Part shown: positions 26,558 through 34,234 of the stretch, one piece after another
Layout: the number at the start of each line of letters is the position of its first letter
How positions within the stretch are numbered: position 1 is the stretch's first letter
The notes under the pieces: model-generated
The model's input: the letters and a program-made list of their open reading frames with translations, nothing else
Told to the model about the DNA's origin: nothing
Databases searched by the model: none
Program-made: the position numbers and the translations under genes
DNA from: an uncultured Bacteroidales bacterium
GTDB lineage: Bacteria; Bacteroidota; Bacteroidia; Bacteroidales; FEN-979
Length of the DNA stretch: 64,000 nucleotides
Reading direction: 5' to 3'
Assembly (NCBI GenBank): GCA_903887775.1
Contig: CAISRB010000011.1
Location: 124,001 to 188,000, forward strand

Positions 26558-28357
26558 TTATAGCAGTCCCCCGTTTTTATAGATAGCCATCTGGGCGTCG
26601 TAGAATTTTTCTACTGTTCCGGCTTTATTGTTTCTAAGGTTGACGATCCCGCCATGTTCAAAATCGACACGGACCAAATCCGCGTCCTTTAGGTCCAGTG
26701 AGGCTATGATTTCCGGTTTGTAAGTAAGAATAGGCATGGCTGCATTAATGGCATTACGTTCATAGATCGCTCCGTAGGATTCGGCCATGATACAGCTGAT
26801 GCCAAGGGAAATAAAACAATCCACCGCCTGTTGTCTTGAGCTACCTGCCCCGAAATTTTTCCCGGTCATCACGATGTCTCCGGCTTTGGCTTTCTTTGCA
26901 AAGTCCTCATAACCCCTGAGGTTGTCAAAGCTGTACTGTCCCATTTCCCTGATATCGGTGATCGTAAGGTAACGGTTGTGGAAGATCATATCGGTATCGA
27001 TATTGTCCTTCTGAATAATCCAGACCCTTCCTTCAACAACATTGGGTTTATTTGTCCTGATTTTTTCTTTGACTACAGATTTCAGAATGGCGGAATTTCC
27101 GAATTCAGCCGGCTTAGCCGGGATCTGGTCAGGTGTCGTAATGAAACCTGCTACGGCGCTGGCTGCCACTGTTGCAGGGGAGGCCAGATAAACGAAACCC
27201 TTGCCCTGCTTGCCTTCAAAATTTCGGTTGCCTGTGCTGATGGTCACTTCGCCCGGCCCGTTCTGTCCCACCTGTCCGGCGGCACAACCTGCGCAACCGG
27301 CATTGGAGACCATGGCTCCGGCTTCCTTAAAGGTTTTGATAAGACCTTCATCAAGTGCCTGGTTCCAGATGTCATTAGTGGAGGGAACAATTTTTAATAC
27401 GACTCCGGGCGCTACCTTCCTTCCTTTCAGCACAGAGGCGGCAATCCGCAGGTCCTCTATACGTCCGTTCGTGCAACTGCCGATAAATCCCGAATCAATC
27501 TTTTTGTTGCGCACATTTTCAACCGCTGTATCATCTTCCGGGTGCCCGGGTTTTGCGACCATGGGCACAAAAGTTGATAAATCCAGGTCGAAGGTTTGTT
27601 CATATACGGCATCAGCGTCTGCAGTAATCATCGGATAATCCTTCCCGGTGATCTTTTTTAATTCGGCAAGCACTGCCTGATTTGTCGGAAAAATAATAAG
27701 AATGGCGCCCATCTCAGTCCCCATCGACGAAATGGTGATCCTTTCATCAAGGGTGAATTTTTCCGTCGCATCACCATAGATCTCCACAGAATATCCGAGT
27801 AAGCGGTTCGCCCCGAATATGCCGAGCAGATTAAGAATAATATCCTTTGCAGATACATTGGAGGGTCTTGAGCCCTTGAGATTGATCTTCACTGAAGCCG
27901 GTACTTTGAACCATACTGCACCTTTTGCCCAGGCAGCAGCGATATCCTGGTCACCCATACCCTGCCCAAAAGAAGCAATGGCGCCCATGATATTGGCATG
28001 GGAATCGGTTGAAACAAAAGTGCTTCCCGGCCAGGCGAGCCCGCTGTCGATGGCAAGGTGTGTGCCAACCCCCGAATCAACATCATACACCCGTATCCCT
28101 TTTTCACGGGCATACTGACGGCAGTAATGCTGGTTCTGGGCATATTTCTGATCAGAACCTCCCGGGTTGCAGTCGAACGTAAAAATTGTCTTAGCTGCAT
28201 CGGCCAGGCCAAGCCCGTTATCCAGAATATTTTTAACCACGTTCGCACCCCCGAAATCGCGGGCAGCACGGGTGTCGATGAACACGTCAACTATATCACC
28301 AGGCTTAACCGGTTTGCCAACTGAATGGGTGCTAATTATCTGTTCTATTATTGTCAT
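26558..28357 (-). CDS. Aconitate hydratase-like protein, LeuC-LeuD fusion type
   Basis: 599 residues from ATG 28357 (an ATG 24 bases upstream adds eight unrelated residues). The LeuC-like part holds the cluster cysteines in IGSCTNG and AGCAGC, plus DSGVGTHLAID and FVSTDSHANIMGA. The swivel LeuD-like domain at the C-terminus has GKNFGAGSSRQQAV and DTDMIFHNRYLTITD. The size fits the compact aconitase/homoaconitase/isopropylmalate-dehydratase class rather than the 750-900-residue AcnA/B. Operon partner isocitrate dehydrogenase suggests citrate to isocitrate conversion. Homoaconitase is the main alternative. Confidence 0.78.
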   Translation of the reverse strand: MTIIEQIISTHSVGKPVKPGDIVDVFIDTRAARDFGGANVVKNILDNGLGLADAAKTIFTFDCNPGGSDQKYAQNQHYCRQYAREKGIRVYDVDSGVGTHLAIDSGLAWPGSTFVSTDSHANIMGAIASFGQGMGDQDIAAAWAKGAVWFKVPASVKINLKGSRPSNVSAKDIILNLLGIFGANRLLGYSVEIYGDATEKFTLDERITISSMGTEMGAILIIFPTNQAVLAELKKITGKDYPMITADADAVYEQTFDLDLSTFVPMVAKPGHPEDDTAVENVRNKKIDSGFIGSCTNGRIEDLRIAASVLKGRKVAPGVVLKIVPSTNDIWNQALDEGLIKTFKEAGAMVSNAGCAGCAAGQVGQNGPGEVTISTGNRNFEGKQGKGFVYLASPATVAASAVAGFITTPDQIPAKPAEFGNSAILKSVVKEKIRTNKPNVVEGRVWIIQKDNIDTDMIFHNRYLTITDIREMGQYSFDNLRGYEDFAKKAKAGDIVMTGKNFGAGSSRQQAVDCFISLGISCIMAESYGAIYERNAINAAMPILTYKPEIIASLDLKDADLVRVDFEHGGIVNLRNNKAGTVEKFYDAQMAIYKNGGLL

Positions 28358-28380
28358 AGATTTCGTTTTTTGTATTAACA

Positions 28381-28448
28381 AAAAGTGAAAAGCGAGAAGT
28401 GAAAGGCGAAATTTAAGTTTCGCTTTTCGCTTTTCGCTTCTCGCTTTT
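28381..28448. repeat. Heptamer repeat array with facing arms (array 3)
   Basis: Left arm AAAAGTGAAAAGCGAGAAG... (28381-28412) and right arm TTTCGCTTTTCGC... (28417-28448) form a nearly continuous inverted repeat with a loop of only a few bases. It lies between the start of the aconitase gene and the stop codon of the HD-protein gene, touching the latter. In the minus-strand transcript it would be an intercistronic hairpin. Confidence 0.85.
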
Positions 28449-28992
28449 ATTTCAGCCTTTCCCTGAAGGGTTCAAACGTCATGAAGTCCGCATGATGCAC
28501 GATATAGGCTTCAACCGTCCGTTTCACCATATCGCCTTCACCGGCATGGGTTGCAACAATATGGCATACTGCGGCAGGCACACCGCATTGTTCGGCCAGT
28601 GAAACGCCTGAGAATGGATGGCGGAGAAATTTCCCATACATTCCCTGAACCGATTTACCATCCTTCATTTCGTATTCGAGAAGCTTGCCTACGTCGGCCA
28701 GAATGGCCCCGGCAATCAGTACATCCATATTCACAGGAAGATCATCCCTGAAGAATTCATTCATTTTGTTCCCGGCATCACGGGCCACATGCACCACGCA
28801 ACGTTTGTGGGCCATGAAAGAGACTTTCAAATCGGGTCCGGCAAGCAGGGTAAAAGGTATCTTGTTGAGGTCTTCAGGAGTAAGAACACTCTTTTGAAGG
28901 GCAAGTTCCCAGGTTGCGGCCGTCTTTTCGCGCAGATCGGGATCATTGATCCACATCAGCTCGGGCCAAAGGTCATTAACTCTATCAGTCAT
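28447..28992 (-). CDS. HD-domain-like protein lacking the canonical histidine
   Basis: 181 residues from ATG 28992; a longer frame to 29064 is encoded by a repeat array and was rejected. The layout is that of a small HD phosphohydrolase: helices with H62 and H68, then AGAILADVGKLLEYE, later RHPFSGVSLAEQCGVP, HIVATHAGEGD and YIVHHADFMTFEP. The doublet that names the family should read HD, but here it is A99-D100, so one metal ligand is missing. It may be inactive or bind ligand only. It sits between isocitrate dehydrogenase and aconitase genes; its role there is unknown. Confidence 0.7.
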   Translation of the reverse strand: MTDRVNDLWPELMWINDPDLREKTAATWELALQKSVLTPEDLNKIPFTLLAGPDLKVSFMAHKRCVVHVARDAGNKMNEFFRDDLPVNMDVLIAGAILADVGKLLEYEMKDGKSVQGMYGKFLRHPFSGVSLAEQCGVPAAVCHIVATHAGEGDMVKRTVEAYIVHHADFMTFEPFRERLK

Positions 28993-29003
28993 ACAGAATA
29001 TTT

Positions 29004-29076
29004 TAAAAGCGAAAAGCGAGAAGCGAAAAGCGAAACTTAAATTTCGCCTTTCGCTTTTCGCCATTTCGCTTTTTGT
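29004..29076. repeat. Heptamer repeat array with facing arms (array 4)
   Basis: Left arm GCGAAAA/GCGAGAA units (29004-29036) and right arm TTTCGCC/TTTCGC units (29041-29076) with a four-base loop. It is the second intercistronic inverted array in the isocitrate dehydrogenase-HD-aconitase operon, between the dehydrogenase stop and the HD-protein start. Confidence 0.85.
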
Positions 29077-29088
29077 TTCACAAATACA

Positions 29089-30282
29089 TTACTTAAGTTT
29101 AGCGATTATAGCTTCTGCCATCTCCGACGTGGATGCAGCTCCCTTGCTGAAAACATCAGGTTTGCCTGGGAGTTTCATCATATCGTAAGTCATTACTTTC
29201 CCTTCTTCAACCACCTCTGCAATGGCTTTCGAGATCCTGGCTGCTATGGTGTTTTCGCCAATATGTTCGAGCATCAGGCAGGCGCTCATGATCATGGCGA
29301 TAGGATTTACAATTGATGGGTTGAATGCGGCATATTTTGGGGCGGAACCATGGGTAGGTTCAAACACGGCGATGTCAGGTCCAATGTTGGCGCTGCAGGC
29401 AAATCCAAGCCCGCCGATCAGTCCGGCAAAACCATCGGAGATTATATCGCCGAACATGTTACTTGCAACGAGCACATGGTATATTTCGGGGTTCTTTGTG
29501 AGCCACATCATCTGGGCGTCGATATTGGTATCCTGCACCTTAATGCCCGGGTATTCGGTTTTTGCCATTTCCTGGGCAATTTTCAGCATCATACCCGAGG
29601 TTTCACGGATCACGTTCGGCTTTTCGCAAACGGTGACGGTGTCGAATCCCCTGGTCTTCGCATATTCAAAAGCTGCTTTAATAATGCGGGTACTGTATTT
29701 TTTTGTTAAGATCCGGGTGGATACGGCAAGTTCAGGCCTTGGGCATGATGCAAAATTTTCCCTGAACTTTTTGTGGGTCATCAGGGCATCGTATACCTGG
29801 TCGGGAGGATTCGTCCATTCCACACCCCCGTAAAGACCTTCAGTATTCTGCCTGAAGATCATCGTATCAACCACAGGTTCCTCGATAACGCCTCCAAAAC
29901 CACGACGAATAAAATTCAGCGGGTTTCCTTTGAAGGTTTTGCAGGGACGCATGCAGATATCAAGGTCATATTTCTGGCGCATGCTTACAATGGGGCTGTA
30001 GTAAGTAAATCCTTTGCCTTTAAGCTCGGGTGAAATCTCTGCTTCGGCTTTATCTTTGGGCTTTGAAGTAATTGCTCCGAAGAGCCCGATTTTATGCTGC
30101 TCAAGGAGTTTCTGTGTGCGTACGGGAAAGGGGTCGCCTTCCTTGCACCAGAATTCCCATCCGATATCGCCATGAACGTATTCAGCCTCAAAACCGGCAG
30201 CATCCAAAACGCGGATGGCCTCATCCAGGACTACTTTACCAATGCCATCACCAGGCATGGCTACGATTGTTCTTTTTGCCAT
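29089..30282 (-). CDS. Isocitrate/isopropylmalate-family dehydrogenase
   Basis: 397 residues. Family hallmarks are PGDGIGKVV at the N-terminus, the substrate loop RQNTEGLYGGVEW, the Mg-binding NMFGDIISDGFAGLIGG and FEPTHGSAPKYA. The TEGLY loop is like NAD-dependent isocitrate or homoisocitrate dehydrogenases rather than isopropylmalate dehydrogenase. Its partner aconitase-like gene favours isocitrate oxidation to 2-oxoglutarate. It is first in the minus-strand operon; a -7 box and a Rex-like operator lie within 51 bases of its ATG, which suggests control by NADH level. Confidence 0.8.
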   Translation of the reverse strand: MAKRTIVAMPGDGIGKVVLDEAIRVLDAAGFEAEYVHGDIGWEFWCKEGDPFPVRTQKLLEQHKIGLFGAITSKPKDKAEAEISPELKGKGFTYYSPIVSMRQKYDLDICMRPCKTFKGNPLNFIRRGFGGVIEEPVVDTMIFRQNTEGLYGGVEWTNPPDQVYDALMTHKKFRENFASCPRPELAVSTRILTKKYSTRIIKAAFEYAKTRGFDTVTVCEKPNVIRETSGMMLKIAQEMAKTEYPGIKVQDTNIDAQMMWLTKNPEIYHVLVASNMFGDIISDGFAGLIGGLGFACSANIGPDIAVFEPTHGSAPKYAAFNPSIVNPIAMIMSACLMLEHIGENTIAARISKAIAEVVEEGKVMTYDMMKLPGKPDVFSKGAASTSEMAEAIIAKLK

Positions 30283-30310
30283 AAGAGTATGATTTGGTTT
30301 GTATTAGGGT

Positions 30311-30328
30311 GTGTGAATTTGTTAACAA
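30311..30328. promoter_or_regulatory. Rex-like operator upstream of the isocitrate dehydrogenase operon
   Basis: The plus strand reads GTGTGAA-TTTG-TTAACAA. The general Rex operator is TTGTGAA/TTGTTAA-N4-TTCACAA/TTAACAA, so 13 of 14 half-site bases agree. It overlaps the -7 box by three bases and lies just downstream of it, the right place for repression. A rex gene is present at 55872-56513. Confidence 0.65.
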
Positions 30329-30333
30329 AAATA
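30326..30333 (-). promoter_or_regulatory. -7 box of the isocitrate dehydrogenase operon
   Basis: The minus strand reads TATTTTTG, matching TAnnTTTG, 44 bases from the ATG at 30282. No -33 element was seen at the usual spacing. The Rex-like operator overlaps its downstream edge. Confidence 0.55.
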
Positions 30334-30411
30334 TGGAAAAAATGCAACAGTCTGCATATGTTAACTAAAAATTTTGAGATTCTGGAAGGATGAAGATGTT
30401 ATCCTGCTTAC

Positions 30412-31287
30412 CTATCTGATTTCGAACTCCTTTAGGAGGTTTTGGAATGTTTCTTTATCTGATAGGGAATGTGATTGTCTTGTTGCTTCGGTGTATGCCT
30501 TTACATGAGGATCATCATGGAAATTATAAACACTCCATTGATTGCTGGAAAATTCCAGGGCAGACAGGTTTTCCACCCAGTCACCTGAGTTAAGATACAT
30601 GACTTCTCCCTGCGAATTTGTGATCTTTCTCATTACAGGCTGATGTATATGTCCGCAGATCACATTCGCATATCCTTTCGAGATGGCTATCCCTGCAGCT
30701 GTTTCCTCGAATTTGTCGATGTAGGAAACGGCTCTTTTTACACTATGCTTAACCCGTTTTGAGAATGAGATCTTTTCTTTTCCGAGTCCGGTCAGGAGAA
30801 AATTTACAAAACTGTTTATCAGGATCAGCAGGTCGTAACCGAAAGACCCAAGTTTCGCAAGCCATTTGCTGTACTGCATCGTAATGTCAAAGACATCTCC
30901 GTGGAATATCCAGGTTTTTTTCCCGTCAATGTCAAGAAGCAGTTTGTTTACAAGTTTGAAAGAGCCCAGATTGAATTTTACAAACTTCCGCATTAACTCA
31001 TCATGATTGCCCGTGATATAAATCACTTTGGTATTCTTTGCGATCATGCCTGTAAGATGCCTGATCACCATCAGGTGAGATTTGGGAAAAAAAGCTTTCC
31101 GGAATTGCCAGATATCGATGATATCCCCGTTAAGGATGAGCATCTTCGGACGTATGCTTCGCAGATATTGCAAAAGCTCCTTCGCGTGACAACCAATTGC
31201 ACCAAGATGAACGTCGGAGATCACCACTATTTCGATTTCCCGCTTCTCTGCTGCAGATGATTTTATTTTCACGTTGCAAAATTCCAT
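30412..31287 (-). CDS. Calcineurin-like phosphoesterase, LpxH-like (UDP-2,3-diacylglucosamine diphosphatase family)
   Basis: 291 residues with all metallophosphoesterase motifs: ISDVHLG, NGDIIDIW, TGNHDE, FHGDVFD and CGHIHQP. The block between GNHDE and GHIHQP has the helical insertion seen in LpxH-like enzymes (SFGYDLLILINSFVN). LpxH cleaves UDP-2,3-diacylglucosamine to lipid X; distant relatives act on other phospholipid or glycolipid substrates. It diverges from a GT4-GH13-GT4 set, and the gap holds two palindromes. Activity as true LpxH is uncertain because another gene elsewhere may provide it. Confidence 0.72.
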   Translation of the reverse strand: MEFCNVKIKSSAAEKREIEIVVISDVHLGAIGCHAKELLQYLRSIRPKMLILNGDIIDIWQFRKAFFPKSHLMVIRHLTGMIAKNTKVIYITGNHDELMRKFVKFNLGSFKLVNKLLLDIDGKKTWIFHGDVFDITMQYSKWLAKLGSFGYDLLILINSFVNFLLTGLGKEKISFSKRVKHSVKRAVSYIDKFEETAAGIAISKGYANVICGHIHQPVMRKITNSQGEVMYLNSGDWVENLSALEFSSNQWSVYNFHDDPHVKAYTEATRQSHSLSDKETFQNLLKEFEIR

Positions 31288-31301
31288 TAATAATAAACCG
31301 A

Positions 31302-31315
31302 CAATGTTAACATTG
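31302..31315. promoter_or_regulatory. Palindromic operator candidate 1
   Basis: CAATGTTAACATTG is a perfect 14-base palindrome, 15 bases upstream of the phosphoesterase ATG, in the divergent gap. It overlaps a near-match -7 box (TAACATTG on the minus strand, one mismatch). The binding protein is unknown. Confidence 0.4.
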
Positions 31316-31339
31316 AGTTACATTTTGATTAATAATAAG

Positions 31340-31354
31340 TTAACAAATTGTTAA
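31340..31354. promoter_or_regulatory. Palindromic operator candidate 2
   Basis: TTAACAA-A-TTGTTAA is a perfect inverted repeat with 7-base arms and one central base. The half-sites are those of Rex but face the other way and lack the N4 spacer, so this is not a normal Rex site. Confidence 0.35.
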
Positions 31355-31463
31355 GTTTATGTAACATATGAAATCGTACGATTCTATCGCTGACATTTGC
31401 TGCCGTTATCCCGGCTTATATGGATTTTGATTTCCAGGATTGAAAACAATTTAATTTACATCA

Positions 31464-32642
31464 ATGGATGAGAATCTCTCAGAAAAAAGACAGGTTAACA
31501 AAGTCCTGTGGTTAACAGATACGTACGGGGATCATAATGGTGTTTCTATGGTATTGCAGTCCATACACAGTGAAATAGTGTTAAGGAACCTTCCGGTGGA
31601 CATCATGGTTTGCAGCAATGATCTGAAATCTGACAAACACCTGATAGTTCTGAAACCATTATCGGAATTCAATATTCCACTGTACAGGCAACAGCCAATG
31701 AGGATTCCAAATTTTTTGACAATCCAAAGGATTTTCAGGAAACGGAAATATGACCGTATCATTTGTTCCACCGAAGGGCCGATGGGATTTGCAGCCTTGT
31801 ACCTTAAGAAGCTGTATTCGGTGAAAACTTATTTTTATCTGCATACCGACTGGATTATGTTTGCACGGCAGGTAATGGGGATGGAAGATAAAGGGGTAAG
31901 TCGCCTGCAAAGGGTGATGAAGACATACTACAACCAGTTTGATAATATTTTTGTCCTGAATTCAGATCAGCAGAAGTGGTTTACAGGGCATGCGATGAAG
32001 TTCGACCCCTCGAGGATCCTGATGACGGCACATTGGACAGAAAATATTTTTCTGCAGAACGGAACGTCATCAAACGGATACCTGGATGCCATAGAAGATC
32101 CGCCGGTTCTTTTATATGCAGGCCGACTTAGCCGTGAAAAGGGAATCTTTGAACTGCCCGGTATATTCAAGAGGGTCAGGGATAAAATACCCGGCCTGAA
32201 AATGCTTATCGCAGGTACCGGGCCTGCTGAAAAGGAACTAAAAGCTGTGTTCCCGGAAGCTGAATACACCGGATGGATAGACCATAGCCGGTTGCCTGAG
32301 ATCTATAGATCAGCCGGCCTGCTTATACTTCCTTCACGCTTCGATACTTTCAGCTGTGTTGTACTTGAAGCGCTCAGTTGCGGATTGCCGGTTATTGCAT
32401 ATAATACGAAGGGCCCCAAAGATATCATTCAGGATTCCGTCAACGGCTTTCTGGCCGAGACTGATCTGGAAATAAGTGAACGTATCATTGATTATTTCTC
32501 CGACAGGGATCTCAGGCTGTCTTTTAAACAAGCTGCGTTGCAGCGGGCGAACGATTATTCTGCCGATAATATCCTGAAGCAGTTTCTCCTGGATATAGGT
32601 ATTCAACCCCTTAGCGCAGCAGATGGAACAAAAGCAGCCTGA
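31464..32642 (+). CDS. GT4-family glycosyltransferase
   Basis: 392 residues with a GT-B fold. The N-terminal acceptor domain starts VLWLTDTYGDHNGVSMVL. The C-terminal nucleotide-sugar domain has LLYAGRLSREKGIFELP and the E-x7-E signature in SCVVLEALSCGLPVIAY, typical of GT4 retaining transferases such as diacylglycerol glycosyltransferases. The exact donor and acceptor cannot be read from sequence. The last 20 bases overlap the start of the GH13 gene, so the two are translationally linked. Confidence 0.83.
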   Translation: MDENLSEKRQVNKVLWLTDTYGDHNGVSMVLQSIHSEIVLRNLPVDIMVCSNDLKSDKHLIVLKPLSEFNIPLYRQQPMRIPNFLTIQRIFRKRKYDRIICSTEGPMGFAALYLKKLYSVKTYFYLHTDWIMFARQVMGMEDKGVSRLQRVMKTYYNQFDNIFVLNSDQQKWFTGHAMKFDPSRILMTAHWTENIFLQNGTSSNGYLDAIEDPPVLLYAGRLSREKGIFELPGIFKRVRDKIPGLKMLIAGTGPAEKELKAVFPEAEYTGWIDHSRLPEIYRSAGLLILPSRFDTFSCVVLEALSCGLPVIAYNTKGPKDIIQDSVNGFLAETDLEISERIIDYFSDRDLRLSFKQAALQRANDYSADNILKQFLLDIGIQPLSAADGTKAA

Positions 32643-34230
32643 ACCATCAACCTGGTGGAAACACGGGGTTATATATCATATTTATCCGCGAAGCTTTTTT
32701 GATTCGAACGGGGATGGGATAGGCGATATACAGGGTATTATCAGTCAGCTTGATTATATTGCAGATCTCGGGTTTGACGGTATCTGGCTTTCTCCTGTTT
32801 TTTTATCTCCCAATGCTGATTACGGTTATGATGTTTCAGATTATCGTGTCATTGATCCTGCTTACGGGAGTTTGGCCGATTTTGATATGTTGCTGCAACA
32901 GGCCCACAACCGCGGGATCAGGGTCATACTCGATATGATACTAAATCATACGTCGGATCAACATCCCTGGTTCAGGGAATCTGCTTCATCAAAATTCAAT
33001 CTGAAAAGACATTGGTATATCTGGAGGGATGGATGTAAAGGAGGTCCGCCGAACAACTGGAAATCCTCCGTTGGCGGAAGTGCATGGAAATTTGATGAAA
33101 CTTCTGGGCAGTATTATTACCATTCATTTTTCAGTCAGCAACCAGACCTTAACTGGAGAAATCCTATGCTGCCTGAAATATTTTTCGAGGAACTGAAGTT
33201 CTGGCTCGACAGGGGAGTTGACGGATTCCGCCTGGATGTCATCAACCTTATTGTAAAGGATAAAAAATTCAGGGACAACCCTTATCTGTTCGGCATTCCT
33301 TTTTTTCAGAAACACGTTTTTACAAGAAACCGCAGGAAGTCCCTGAAAATTGTAATGGAGTTCAGGAAGCAGGTAGACCAGTACAAAGACCGTGTGCTGG
33401 TGGGTGAAATTTATACCATGCCGCCCGGGAATTCCGAGATCGCCGCCAGTTATCTTGCCGATGGCAAGGGTATCCATATGGCCTTTGATTTTTCGCTGAT
33501 CTTCCGTTCTTGGAGTGCAAGGAATTATTTTAAATGTATCAGGGATTGGTATACCAATATTCCTGAGCAGGGATGGCCTTGTAACGTTTTGTCAAACCAT
33601 GATCTCTTCCGCAGCATTGACCGCTTCCCGTGGCGGCGGCATAAGGAAGAAAAAGCCAGGATCGCTGCAGCGCTTCTGCTAACGATAAAAGGAACGCCGT
33701 TCATTTATTACGGAGAAGAAATAGGGATGAGGAACGGAAAGATAAAAAACAGGGATATTAAGGATCCTTTGGGAATACGTTTCAGGCCATTTTTTTCAGG
33801 CAGGGATAAGGCAAGAACACCAATGCAGTGGAATTCAGGAATCCAGGGAGGGTTTTCTTCCGGAAAACCATGGCTGCCTGTAAATGATGATTATAACTTC
33901 CGGAACGTTGAAGATCATAGACAGGATCCCGGCTCTTTGCTCAATTTTTACAAAGCGCTTATCAGTATTCGCAGGACCCAGCCTGCGCTTCAGCAGGGCC
34001 GCTGGGTGCCATTGATAACCGGGCGGAACGGGATACTGGCTTATGCCCGTATCCTTTATCCCGACAGGATAGTTGTGATCCTGAATTTTACTTCACGTAA
34101 AAAAAAGATCGATCTTCCTGAACATAGCTTCGGCAACGTACTTTTTTCAACACACAGAAATGACGGGGAGATTTATTACTTCCAGGATCACCAAATACAC
34201 CCGTTTGAAGCGAGTATTTATAAAACATAA
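32623..34230 (+). CDS. GH13 alpha-glucosidase / oligo-1,6-glucosidase type
   Basis: 535 residues. The catalytic triad of the alpha-amylase superfamily is visible: nucleophile D205 (GFRLDVINL), acid/base E262 (VGEIYTMP) and D327 (SNHDLFR). VIYHIYPRSFFDSNGDGIGD and LDMILNHTSDQHPWF are typical of the oligo-1,6-glucosidase and trehalose-6-phosphate hydrolase subfamilies. There is no signal peptide, so it acts in the cytosol on alpha-glucosides. Its place between two GT4 genes suggests it trims or remodels a glucose-containing product, or makes the sugar available. Confidence 0.85.
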   Translation: MEQKQPEPSTWWKHGVIYHIYPRSFFDSNGDGIGDIQGIISQLDYIADLGFDGIWLSPVFLSPNADYGYDVSDYRVIDPAYGSLADFDMLLQQAHNRGIRVILDMILNHTSDQHPWFRESASSKFNLKRHWYIWRDGCKGGPPNNWKSSVGGSAWKFDETSGQYYYHSFFSQQPDLNWRNPMLPEIFFEELKFWLDRGVDGFRLDVINLIVKDKKFRDNPYLFGIPFFQKHVFTRNRRKSLKIVMEFRKQVDQYKDRVLVGEIYTMPPGNSEIAASYLADGKGIHMAFDFSLIFRSWSARNYFKCIRDWYTNIPEQGWPCNVLSNHDLFRSIDRFPWRRHKEEKARIAAALLLTIKGTPFIYYGEEIGMRNGKIKNRDIKDPLGIRFRPFFSGRDKARTPMQWNSGIQGGFSSGKPWLPVNDDYNFRNVEDHRQDPGSLLNFYKALISIRRTQPALQQGRWVPLITGRNGILAYARILYPDRIVVILNFTSRKKKIDLPEHSFGNVLFSTHRNDGEIYYFQDHQIHPFEASIYKT

Positions 34231-34234
34231 GAAT

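Noticed and set aside
31340-31354. Rex operator in the GT4/phosphoesterase gap
   Set aside because: The half-sites face outward and have one central base instead of the inward arrangement with N4, so Rex binding is unlikely.
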